Made by a program: the position numbers and the translations under genes
Shown: positions 1-6,620 of the stretch, one piece after another
Layout of the letters: the number at the start of each line of letters is the position of its first letter
Position numbering within the stretch: the stretch's first letter is position 1
Notes under the pieces: generated by a model
Told to the model about the DNA's origin: nothing
The model's database searches: none
What the model saw: the letters and a program-made list of their open reading frames with translations, nothing else
NCBI GenBank assembly: GCA_002256535.1
Contig: NMUJ01000021.1
Location: forward strand, 1 to 6,780
Source: Caldifarciminota bacterium 4484_18
Lineage (GTDB): Bacteria; Hydrothermota; UBA3073; NMUJ01
DNA: 6,780 bases
Direction: 5' to 3'

Positions 1-2
1 TT

Positions 3-140
3 GAGTTGACAGAATTGAATCTCATAGCCAGAAGACCCAAATTCTCGGCACTCGGATCGAATAAGATTAGGATGCCAGATTGGCGTGATGCAATCCATAG
101 GTGGCGTATTTCAATATTGACACAAGGGTGTGATACATAA
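3..140 (+). CDS. rmlD: C-terminal end of a dTDP-4-dehydrorhamnose reductase-like protein (5' truncated by window edge)
   Basis: This frame is open from the first bases of the window to a TAA at 138-140 and gives 45 residues. The stretch RRPKFSALGSNKIRMPDWRD has the pattern seen at the end of RmlD/RfbD proteins: an Arg-Pro followed by Ser-x-Leu, a short spacer, then Pro-x-Trp-Arg-x-Ala before a final helix. RmlD is the cytosolic NADPH-dependent reductase that completes dTDP-L-rhamnose synthesis from dTDP-4-keto-rhamnose. The catalytic Tyr-x3-Lys and the Rossmann fold would lie upstream of the window and cannot be checked. About ten extra residues (ISILTQGCDT) follow the usual end. Wzz begins nine bases after the stop and in the same reading frame. 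Another extended short-chain dehydrogenase of nucleotide-sugar metabolism is the main alternative, since only the tail is visible. Confidence 0.7.
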   Translation, partial: ELTELNLIARRPKFSALGSNKIRMPDWRDAIHRWRISILTQGCDT

Positions 141-149
141 CTTAGAGTA

Positions 150-1334
150 ATGGAAAAAGACTATGGATTGAAGGATGCGATTCGAATTTTTTACAAAAGG
201 GGATATATTTTAGGTTTCACGTTTGTGGGGTTCGTTTTTATTGGTATAACGTTAGCATTTGTGATGCCACGTAGCTATACGTCCGGGTTTAAACTCCTAC
301 CACCTGTAGCAACAAATATGCCGGGTCAAGAACTATGGGCTGCACTTGTACAAGTTTCTATGCAGAGTGGCGGATTCTATCTGGGAGGTGAACCTTCCGC
401 TTTCATAAAGGATTTTGTACTCTCGAGGAGGGTACTCTATGCTGTGATAGATAGTTTGGACCTCGTTAAAGTATTGGGAAAGAGGACACGTGAAGATTGT
501 TATGAGTCATTACTTGATCGTATAAAAGTCAAAATAAACGAAAGTGGTATGCTCGAGGTGAATGTTGTCACAAATGATCCAAAACTCTCGTATAGTATAG
601 CACAATCGTTATTGAGCGAAACGTTTCGTGCACTACAGGAGTCGCTTGAAAATCTTGGCAGAGGTGTGAGTAAATTTCTAAAAGGTAAGCTGGATGAAGT
701 AAAGCATGCATTGGATCAAGCGGAGGAGCAGCTTAAGGCATTTCAGAAGGAACATAAAACTGTTAAGTTACCGGTTGAATTAGAGAAAGTCGTCCAAAAG
801 GTAAGCGACCTTAAGAGCGAATACTTGTCGATTAAGGTTGAGCTTGAGATGCTCAAACGATATGCTACACCCCACACAGCAAGTATAAAGGAGTTAGAAG
901 CAAAGGCACAGGCGTTAGCTAACAAGCTAAATGAGATGGAAGAAACGGGGGGTGAGAATCTATTTGGCCCCGGGTTCGCTGCGCCTCTTTCGGAACTGCC
1001 GGAAATCAGTTTGCAATACGCAAGATTAGAGACCGAGGTACGCGTGTATAGGTCACTCTATGAATTCGTACGAAGCGCCTATGAACGTGCCAAATTTTAT
1101 GAGTCACAACAACGACCACTCGTGGAGGTGCTGGATTATCCTGTGGTACCCACCAGAGGTAAGCCTCGCAAAGTGTTAATTATAGGACTCTCTATGTTGA
1201 TAGGTTTCTTCGTAGGTACGGCACTGGTTTTCATATCAAACTACGTTGAAGCCGTCTTTTTCGAACACCCCGAAGGCCGACAATTATTCAACGAATTTCA
1301 TAAGTCTCTCATCTACAAGATGCTCATTAGGTGA
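150..1334 (+). CDS. wzz: Wzz-type polysaccharide co-polymerase (chain-length determinant), no kinase domain
   Basis: This 394-residue inner-membrane protein probably controls polymer chain length and links the Wzy polymerase to export. TM1 is at about residues 18-39. A periplasmic domain follows, with strong heptad-like coiled-coil character at about 172-266. A GNVR-like segment spans about 284-339: LPEISLQYARLETEVRVY, then a tyrosine/leucine-rich helix, then VEVLDYPVVPTRGKP, the proline-rich signature before TM2. TM2 is at about 341-363. A tail of about 30 residues follows, with no Walker motif and no terminal tyrosine cluster, so this is not a fused BY-kinase. The ATG at 150 is the first start after the upstream stop and places TM1 normally. 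It has no clear Shine-Dalgarno sequence (CTTAGAGTA precedes it). The class is clear; the exact subclass (PCP-1 or PCP-2) is not. Confidence 0.9.
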   Translation: MEKDYGLKDAIRIFYKRGYILGFTFVGFVFIGITLAFVMPRSYTSGFKLLPPVATNMPGQELWAALVQVSMQSGGFYLGGEPSAFIKDFVLSRRVLYAVIDSLDLVKVLGKRTREDCYESLLDRIKVKINESGMLEVNVVTNDPKLSYSIAQSLLSETFRALQESLENLGRGVSKFLKGKLDEVKHALDQAEEQLKAFQKEHKTVKLPVELEKVVQKVSDLKSEYLSIKVELEMLKRYATPHTASIKELEAKAQALANKLNEMEETGGENLFGPGFAAPLSELPEISLQYARLETEVRVYRSLYEFVRSAYERAKFYESQQRPLVEVLDYPVVPTRGKPRKVLIIGLSMLIGFFVGTALVFISNYVEAVFFEHPEGRQLFNEFHKSLIYKMLIR

Positions 1335-1359
1335 TGAACTGTGAGGATTAATTCTTACA

Positions 1360-2604
1360 ATGCAGAATGAGGTATATGCGAGGTTACCCTCCTTGCGGGT
1401 TAATTTTTTATGGGTAGCAACCGGTAGAGCTATCTTCGCAATCACACAGTGGGGGATAATTTCAGCACTATCAAAACTTGGTACACCAGTTCTTGTTGGT
1501 GAATATACTTTAGGATTGGCCATCTCTGCACCTATTTTTATGTTCATGTCGCTACAACTACGTTCCGTACAAGCAATAGATGCACGTGGAGAATACAGTT
1601 TGAGCCACTTTCTTAATTTACGCTGTATAACAAATGTGGTTTCATTGTTTATGATTGCACTTGTGAGCAGATTGATGGGGTACTCGGGTCACCTATGGGT
1701 TATCATCATAGCGGTAGGAGGGATGAAATTCATGGAGTATATGAGTGATGTGCTTTACGGGTGTATGCAAAAACATGAAAGAGTGGACTTGATGGCCAAA
1801 TCTCTCATCCTACGAGGGACGGGTGGACTGGGATTTTTCGTCCTTATGTTGTTACTGTGCAAATCCTTGTTATGGGCTATCATAGGGGTTGCAGCTGTAT
1901 GGTTGGCTATATTCGTAATTTTTGATCTTACTAATGCGAAATCGTTGGAATCTTTTAAACTGCCACATGATTGGTCGAAATTATGGACCCTGTTTCGGTT
2001 ATCGCTTCCGTTAGGTATTGTGATGGGGATTGTAAGTTTGAATACCAATATTCCACGTTATTTCATCGAAAGATTTCACGGTACCGCTATGCTGGGGTAC
2101 TTTTCGGCGCTCGCATATATCCCAACAGCTGGCAACATAGTGATTGTAGCATTAGGACAAGCTGCTATAGCAAGGCTTGCAAAGTACTATGCATTCGACA
2201 AGGAGGGTAAGGCATATGTGCGATTGTTGTTGAGATTGGTATTGTTAGCAACACTCATTGGTGGCGCTGGAGTAGTTATAGTGTGGTTGTTTGGGCCACA
2301 GATCTTACGGGTAGTGTATAAAGCTGATTATGCACGCTATCATCGTGAACTGATATGGTTGATGGTATCTGGTGTTATATGGTTTGTTGCAAGTATACTG
2401 AACCAAGGTATGACGGCAGCGAGACAGTTTAAGATACAGGTGTTGATATTTCTTATAGTTTTGGCGACCTCGGTTGTAGGCTCGCTCTGGTTCATACCAC
2501 GTTATGGCCTGATGGGAGCAGTTCATGTACGTATAATTTCGAACTCTGTCATGGTAGTTGGAGCAGCTGCTGTCAACCTTTATGCTGTCAAGAAGAAAAA
2601 GTAG
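1360..2604 (+). CDS. wzx: Wzx-type flippase (polysaccharide biosynthesis / MATE-like MOP superfamily)
   Basis: This 414-residue, almost wholly hydrophobic protein has about 12 predicted membrane segments, near residues 15-37, 46-66, 90-108, 111-127, 150-167, 168-188, 210-228, 245-267, 286-310, 330-350, 358-378 and 383-408. Family-like features are the N-terminal GEYTLGLAISAPIFMFMSLQLR stretch around 47-68, the mid-protein LPLGIVMGIVSLNTNIPRYF region after a basic loop, and LGYFSALAYI at 245-254. It would flip undecaprenyl-diphosphate-linked repeat units across the inner membrane. It ends in four lysines (positive-inside tail). The ATG at 1360 is used because a TGA lies in frame at 1342-1344. 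The best ribosome-binding site, GTGAGG at 1341-1346, is 13 bases away, which is longer than usual. Its place between wzz and a wzy-like gene supports the call. It might instead export an intact polymer rather than a repeat unit. Confidence 0.88.
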   Translation: MQNEVYARLPSLRVNFLWVATGRAIFAITQWGIISALSKLGTPVLVGEYTLGLAISAPIFMFMSLQLRSVQAIDARGEYSLSHFLNLRCITNVVSLFMIALVSRLMGYSGHLWVIIIAVGGMKFMEYMSDVLYGCMQKHERVDLMAKSLILRGTGGLGFFVLMLLLCKSLLWAIIGVAAVWLAIFVIFDLTNAKSLESFKLPHDWSKLWTLFRLSLPLGIVMGIVSLNTNIPRYFIERFHGTAMLGYFSALAYIPTAGNIVIVALGQAAIARLAKYYAFDKEGKAYVRLLLRLVLLATLIGGAGVVIVWLFGPQILRVVYKADYARYHRELIWLMVSGVIWFVASILNQGMTAARQFKIQVLIFLIVLATSVVGSLWFIPRYGLMGAVHVRIISNSVMVVGAAAVNLYAVKKKK

Positions 2605-2741
2605 ATATAACCTATATCATTCATTGCATGCGTGACTTATTGATTTCTATTTATTTAGGAGGCACTATAACGGAAGATTGACCAAAATTGTAAGTTTAAT
2701 ATTTTAGAAAAAAGGTTCACATGTAGTATAATTTACGACAA
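2605..2741 (+). other. Intergenic region between wzx and wzy, with promoter-like and orphan SD-like sequences
   Basis: At 137 bases this is the longest gap in the window, and it is visibly more AT-rich than the flanking genes. It holds a perfect AGGAGG at 2657-2662 with no start codon at normal spacing, a TTGACC box at 2678-2683, an ATG-TAG start-stop pair at 2721-2726 preceded by AAGG, and a consensus TATAAT at 2727-2732. I see no strong hairpin with a T-run, so nothing shows that the operon ends here. No coding frame of useful length crosses it. Confidence 0.6.
2678..2732 (+). promoter_or_regulatory. Candidate promoter elements ahead of wzy
   Basis: Two overlapping possibilities are seen. 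The first is TTGACC (2678-2683), a 16-base spacer and TATTTT (2700-2705), which would give a leader of about 30 bases. The second is a perfect TATAAT at 2727-2732 with only a poor -35 match (TTAGAA, 2704-2709) 17 bases upstream; it would start transcription within a few bases of the wzy ATG at 2742. Matches like these occur by chance in AT-rich DNA, so this is a suggestion only. Confidence 0.3.
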
Positions 2742-4208
2742 ATGAAAGCGACCACAAATAACGTTACATATGTTACAGATATTTATCGAAGTGCCCGTTA
2801 TTTCACTATCTACTGGGCGATACCATGTTTGATAATAGTGATCACGTTAGCAGTGTTCTTTAGCTGGGCACCACAAACAGTTCATTGGTTTGTCATACCT
2901 ATAGCGTTATGTGGCTTACTTATGTTACCGGACGGAGTGAAATGGATTACGGGGCAGTTGGATTCCTTTGACCCCAAGGGTATCATAGGTTTATATGGGT
3001 TTTACTTCTTCTATATTAGTCCATTGATCGCGGTGGCACTCGGTTTCAACATGTATGATGCGCCACCACCTCCAGATTGGCGACCATGGTTTGGTTATAT
3101 GGGATTATTGAATCTACTTGGCATCATAACGTACCATGTGGGACATAAAATCGGTTATGGGATAGGAAAATCTGGTGGTCGATGGGAAATAAATTGGGAC
3201 AGATTTTGGCTCGTGATGATTGCATCTCTTGTGGTTACCACCTTTGTAACAATCTACATATTCATCATATTTGGAGGGATAAAAGGGCTTATGGGGGCTT
3301 ATACCTTCCGTAAGGTGATGTTTGAAGGAAAAGGGTGGCTCTTTGCTATAGGGGAGTCTATGCCTAAGGTATTATTGTTGTTGGTGGTACTATTGGGGGT
3401 GAGGAATAGGTGGTCAAAGTCTTGGCCTTTTATAGTGTTTATTATACTGATGTTTTTTATACTGCAGTTTGTTGATGGTGGGCTACGCGGTAGCCGTAGC
3501 AATGTAATCTTCTCATTATTTATCGGAGTAGGTATGATCCACTACATGTGGCGTCGTATCCCATCCATATTTTTGGTGGTAGGTGCAGCATTACTCCTGT
3601 TGTTTTCCTACATATATGGGTTTTACAAGGCATTAGGAGCAAAGGCGACCACAGCAATGGAAAAGGTGGAGATCGAGGAGGTTAGTAAATACACTGGACG
3701 TACTGGTCAGTTTCTGTTGCTTGAGGATTTATCACGTGCTAACATTCAAGCTTATATCCTCTATAAGTTGATGGAGTATCCTCAGCATTATGATTTGCAA
3801 ATGGGTAGATCGTACGTGGGAGATGTTGCAATTCTGATCCCCAAAGCCATATGGCCTAATAGACCACCTACTAAGATGAAAGCTGGTACCGAGATACTGT
3901 TGGGTAAGGGGTCGTATAAGCCAGAGGGATGGGCTTCTGTCCGTGTGTATGGGTTAGCGGGTGAGGCGATGTTAAATTTCGGCCCCATAGGGGTGCCGTT
4001 TGTCTTTTACATATGGGGATTCTTACTCGGCATATACCGAAAATGGAAGTCCGGTTGGCAACCGGGTGATATGCGGTATGTGCTCGCACCGGTGTTATCA
4101 CTCTTGCTGTTTATAATGTTGTTTATGGATTTGGACAACGTAATTGCGAGTGCAATCTTTAGGGGGTTGGTTGTCAGTCTAACAGCTATCGGAGTTTCTA
4201 AGAGGTGA
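2742..4208 (+). CDS. wzy: Wzy-type polysaccharide repeat-unit polymerase (integral membrane)
   Basis: This 488-residue polytopic membrane protein has roughly ten to twelve hydrophobic segments, including about residues 20-41, 46-62, 81-102, 115-131, 153-178, 203-219, 227-243, 254-267, 273-295, 414-430 and 446-462. Features typical of the oligosaccharide repeat-unit polymerase group are an Arg-rich RGSRSN motif at 249-254 after a membrane segment, a large non-membrane loop at about 296-410 with PKAIWPNRPPTKMKAGTE (367-384), and GLAGEAMLNFGPIG (404-417) before the last helices. The family joins lipid-linked repeat units at the periplasmic face. The ATG at 2742 is the first start after an in-frame TAG at 2724-2726 and has no Shine-Dalgarno sequence. 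The stop lies six bases before the next gene, so it is probably co-transcribed with the glycosyltransferases. Wzy proteins diverge strongly, so the call rests on topology, motifs and context. An O-antigen ligase (WaaL) is a less likely alternative. Confidence 0.8.
   Translation: MKATTNNVTYVTDIYRSARYFTIYWAIPCLIIVITLAVFFSWAPQTVHWFVIPIALCGLLMLPDGVKWITGQLDSFDPKGIIGLYGFYFFYISPLIAVALGFNMYDAPPPPDWRPWFGYMGLLNLLGIITYHVGHKIGYGIGKSGGRWEINWDRFWLVMIASLVVTTFVTIYIFIIFGGIKGLMGAYTFRKVMFEGKGWLFAIGESMPKVLLLLVVLLGVRNRWSKSWPFIVFIILMFFILQFVDGGLRGSRSNVIFSLFIGVGMIHYMWRRIPSIFLVVGAALLLLFSYIYGFYKALGAKATTAMEKVEIEEVSKYTGRTGQFLLLEDLSRANIQAYILYKLMEYPQHYDLQMGRSYVGDVAILIPKAIWPNRPPTKMKAGTEILLGKGSYKPEGWASVRVYGLAGEAMLNFGPIGVPFVFYIWGFLLGIYRKWKSGWQPGDMRYVLAPVLSLLLFIMLFMDLDNVIASAIFRGLVVSLTAIGVSKR
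4201..4208 (+). promoter_or_regulatory. Ribosome-binding site for the first GT4 gene, overlapping the wzy stop
   Basis: AGAGGTGA covers the last codons and stop of the polymerase gene, six bases before the ATG at 4215. It is the clearest Shine-Dalgarno sequence in the window and fixes that start. The arrangement suggests translational coupling with wzy. It also shows that the host uses Shine-Dalgarno-led initiation. Confidence 0.7.
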
Positions 4209-4214
4209 ACGACG

Positions 4215-5405
4215 ATGCGTGTGTTTGTGGGAATTGATACGCATTTTGTGAAATACGAGGGTAGACATTACAGTGTAACAACATATGGCTATTCTTATTG
4301 GAAGCGATATCTGAGTGTGTTCGACGAAGTTGTGGTTGTAGCTCGTGTGAGACCGATTAATAAGCTTCATTCCAACTATACACTAGCGGATAACAGATAC
4401 GTTAAAATTGCAGAGCTACCCGATTTTACAGGACCCAGTGGGGTGATACTTTTTTGGACACACCTGTGGAGTAAAATCAGAGAAATAGCAACCCAACGTG
4501 GTAGTTTCATACTTAGAGTACCAGGTATTGTGGGGACACTACTCTGTTTCATGTTGCGAAAATTCAAAAAACCTTATGCACTTGAGGTAGCAGGTGATCC
4601 TTGTGAACTTTTTAATATTAAATCAATAAGAACGCCATGGGCTGTGGTGGCTAAAGTTGTGATGCCCAAAATATTGCGCATACAATGTAGGAACGCCATA
4701 GCAGTCGCTTATGTGACGAAAAAATTTCTACAGAGCAAATATCCCACAGCTGATGGTGTGGCAAGCTTTAGCATCTCCAGTGTGGAGCTGCCGGAATCTC
4801 TGTTTGAAGAGATTCCAGATTTTGAAAGATTTGCAAGGACGCAACCCAAACAGCTGATTTTTGTGGGTAGCCTTGCACGCCCTTACAAAGGGGTAGATGT
4901 ATTGTTGAAAGCGGTTGCTTTATGTGCAAAAAGTGGGATGGATATAAATCTTACAATAATAGGGGATGGTAAATATCGAAGTAAGCTGGAGCGTTTGGCG
5001 AAGAGGTTACATATTGATGATAGAGTAAATTTTCAGGGCAAATTGCCTCCAGGTATGCCGATCTTTAAAAGATTACGTGAAGCAGATCTGTTCGTATTGC
5101 CATCGTTTTCTGAGGGGTTGCCACGTGCATTGTTGGAAGCTATGGCGTGTGGCTTACCGTGTATAGGTACACGGGTGGGTGGTATTCCGGAAGTGTTACC
5201 TCACGAGGTATTAGTAAGCCCTGGTGATGTTAAGGGGTTGGCCAATAAGATATATGAAGTATTGAATAATCCATTGCGGATGGTTGAAATGGCAAAACGA
5301 AATTACGAAGTAGCTAAGGGATACAGAAGCGATATTCTGCAAAATATACGAGAGGAGTTTTACCGAACAGTTGAGAAAATGACCAAAATGTGGCTACAGG
5401 TATGA
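4215..5405 (+). CDS. Glycosyltransferase family 4 (GT-B fold, retaining)
   Basis: This 396-residue cytosolic or membrane-associated glycosyltransferase probably adds one sugar to the lipid-linked repeat unit. The N-terminal acceptor domain (about 1-205) starts with a beta strand, MRVFVGIDTH, and is weakly conserved. The C-terminal GT4 donor domain is clear: LIFVGSLARPYKGVDVLLKA at 214-233 with the phosphate-contacting Arg/Lys-Gly (K225), LTIIGDG at 246-252, VNFQGKLP at 271-278, and the E-x7-E signature SEGLPRALLEAMACGLP with E300 and E308, followed by GTRVGGIPEVL at 318-328. The length is normal for GT4. The donor and acceptor cannot be read from sequence. With rmlD nearby, a rhamnosyltransferase is possible but unproven. 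It follows wzy by six bases and overlaps the next gene by four (ATGA), so it is part of a tight operon. Confidence 0.9.
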   Translation: MRVFVGIDTHFVKYEGRHYSVTTYGYSYWKRYLSVFDEVVVVARVRPINKLHSNYTLADNRYVKIAELPDFTGPSGVILFWTHLWSKIREIATQRGSFILRVPGIVGTLLCFMLRKFKKPYALEVAGDPCELFNIKSIRTPWAVVAKVVMPKILRIQCRNAIAVAYVTKKFLQSKYPTADGVASFSISSVELPESLFEEIPDFERFARTQPKQLIFVGSLARPYKGVDVLLKAVALCAKSGMDINLTIIGDGKYRSKLERLAKRLHIDDRVNFQGKLPPGMPIFKRLREADLFVLPSFSEGLPRALLEAMACGLPCIGTRVGGIPEVLPHEVLVSPGDVKGLANKIYEVLNNPLRMVEMAKRNYEVAKGYRSDILQNIREEFYRTVEKMTKMWLQV

Positions 5406-6571
5406 AGATCGCATATTTGTCACATACGGAATGGTATCTGCGTAATTTCAGGTTGTCGTGGATGAAATCCCTGATGAGTAGAGGGTATACGGTATATGGT
5501 GTGATACAAAAGAAAGAGGCAGAAAACTATCTCGAAAATGAGGGCATCCCCGTGATTCGTTATCCTATAGAAAGGAAGAGTGTCAACCCTATCCATGAAA
5601 TTATCACCATCCTTTCGTTGTATAGGATTTTCAAAAAACTGAGACCCACGATATTGCATACGTTTTTACATAAACCCAATCTATACGGTACTATTGCGGG
5701 AAGGTTAGCACACATACCGATTATTATAAACCATATACCAGGGCTTGGATATATATATACGGAGCAAAACGGTGTAAAAGTGAAACTGTATCGTTTTGTT
5801 ACGTCGAGACTCTATCGCTATTGTTTTAAGTACGCGGATAAAGTGATATTCCATAACGAAGATGATCTAAACGAGTTTGTTCATTTAACTAATAACCGTG
5901 ACAAATTCATGGTAATAAAAGGTACGGGCGTGAATGTGGAGTTTTTCTCACCGGATAAGGTGCCTCAAGCACGTAAGAGAATAGTTAGAGCGAGTCTCGG
6001 TGTCTCCACTAATGATATAGTGATCACTATGACAGGTAGGCTTATATGGCACAAGGGGATATATGAGCTTGTAGAGGCTGCACGGATGATACACTCAAAA
6101 TATGAAAACGTTACATTTTTGATAGTTGGATGGAGTGACAGTGGTAACCCAGGTTCGGTCTCCCATAGGTTTATCGAGGATGTAGGTAGATGTGGTTACA
6201 TAAAGTTCTTAGGTAAAAGGGAAAACATCCGAGACATACTTGCCATAACTGATATTTACGTATTACCAAGTTACCGAGAGGGTTTACCTAAGGGGGTGTT
6301 GGAGGCAATGGCCATGGGTATACCGGTAGTGACAACAGATGTACCAGGATGTCGTGAGGTTGTAATTGATGGTGTCAACGGCTACCTTGTACCACCTTTT
6401 GATAGCAAGAAATTAGCGGAGGCACTGGAGAAACTGATACTCGATGAAGAGCTTCGCCTAAGGATGGGAAGTATTGGTAGAGAGAGGGTGTTGAGTGAAT
6501 TTTCTGAAGGGATTGTGATCAACGCCATACACTCTTTATATGAGGAGCTGCTGGATAAACATAGGCAATAG
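5402..6571 (+). CDS. Glycosyltransferase family 4, CapM/PglA-like
   Basis: With the start at ATG 5402 this is a 389-residue GT-B enzyme. That ATG overlaps the previous stop (ATGA) and gives MKIAYLSHTEWYLRNFRLSW, a normal GT4 N-terminus. A GTG at 5390 would add only four residues and is less likely. The N-terminal domain carries ILHTFLHKPNLYGTIAGRLA (84-103) and INHIPGLGYIYTE (109-121), an arrangement typical of CapM/PglA/WbpH-like enzymes that use undecaprenyl-linked acceptors. The donor domain has GTGVNVEFFSP (174-184), TGRLIWHKGIYELVEAA (211-227, K218), the E-x7-E pair E293 and E301 in REGLPKGVLEAMAMG, and TTDVPGCREVVIDGVNGYLVP (311-331). It probably transfers a hexose or N-acetylhexosamine to a growing lipid-linked glycan. 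The specificity is inferred only from the subfamily resemblance. Confidence 0.9.
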   Translation: MKIAYLSHTEWYLRNFRLSWMKSLMSRGYTVYGVIQKKEAENYLENEGIPVIRYPIERKSVNPIHEIITILSLYRIFKKLRPTILHTFLHKPNLYGTIAGRLAHIPIIINHIPGLGYIYTEQNGVKVKLYRFVTSRLYRYCFKYADKVIFHNEDDLNEFVHLTNNRDKFMVIKGTGVNVEFFSPDKVPQARKRIVRASLGVSTNDIVITMTGRLIWHKGIYELVEAARMIHSKYENVTFLIVGWSDSGNPGSVSHRFIEDVGRCGYIKFLGKRENIRDILAITDIYVLPSYREGLPKGVLEAMAMGIPVVTTDVPGCREVVIDGVNGYLVPPFDSKKLAEALEKLILDEELRLRMGSIGRERVLSEFSEGIVINAIHSLYEELLDKHRQ

Positions 6572-6584
6572 CTTAAGTTGGTGC

Positions 6585-6611
6585 TTGACCTCTAAGGTTA
6601 AACTTTATCAT
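6585..6611 (+). promoter_or_regulatory. Candidate promoter ahead of the wza-like gene
   Basis: TTGACC (6585-6590) and TATCAT (6606-6611) each match five of six bases of the sigma-70-type consensus, but the spacer is short at 15 bases. They lie in the 49-base gap after the second glycosyltransferase. Initiation would fall at about 6617-6620, immediately before the ATG at 6621. No Shine-Dalgarno sequence precedes that ATG (TTAAAAAGAC), so a leaderless message is conceivable. This is a chance-level pattern unless supported by mapping. Confidence 0.3.
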
Positions 6612-6620
6612 TAAAAAGAC

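Noticed and set aside
117..122. Perfect TTGACA 33 bases before the wzz ATG, as a possible -35 box
   Set aside because: No convincing -10 hexamer lies 15-19 bases downstream (the best are CATAAC at 13 and TAACTT at 15), and the box is inside the rmlD-like coding end. The genes are nine bases apart and probably co-transcribed.
1755..2210. Open frames overlapping wzx on both strands (1755-2048 minus, 1971-2210 plus)
   Set aside because: They lie wholly inside a well-supported membrane-protein gene, their translations show no domain or composition of a real protein, and they have no ribosome-binding context.
3788..4101. Minus-strand open frames within wzy
   Set aside because: They are short, fully overlapped by the polymerase gene, and show no recognisable motif; they are probably shadow frames.
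5390..5404. GTG at 5390 as the start of the second glycosyltransferase
   Set aside because: It adds only Val-Ala-Thr-Gly before MKIAYLS. The ATG at 5402 overlaps the preceding TGA as ATGA and gives the usual GT4 N-terminus.
6572..6607. Inverted repeats (AAGTT with AACTT; ACCT-CTA-AGGT) after the second glycosyltransferase, as a terminator
   Set aside because: The stems are four or five pairs, asymmetric and AT-rich, and no T-run follows. This is not a credible intrinsic terminator.
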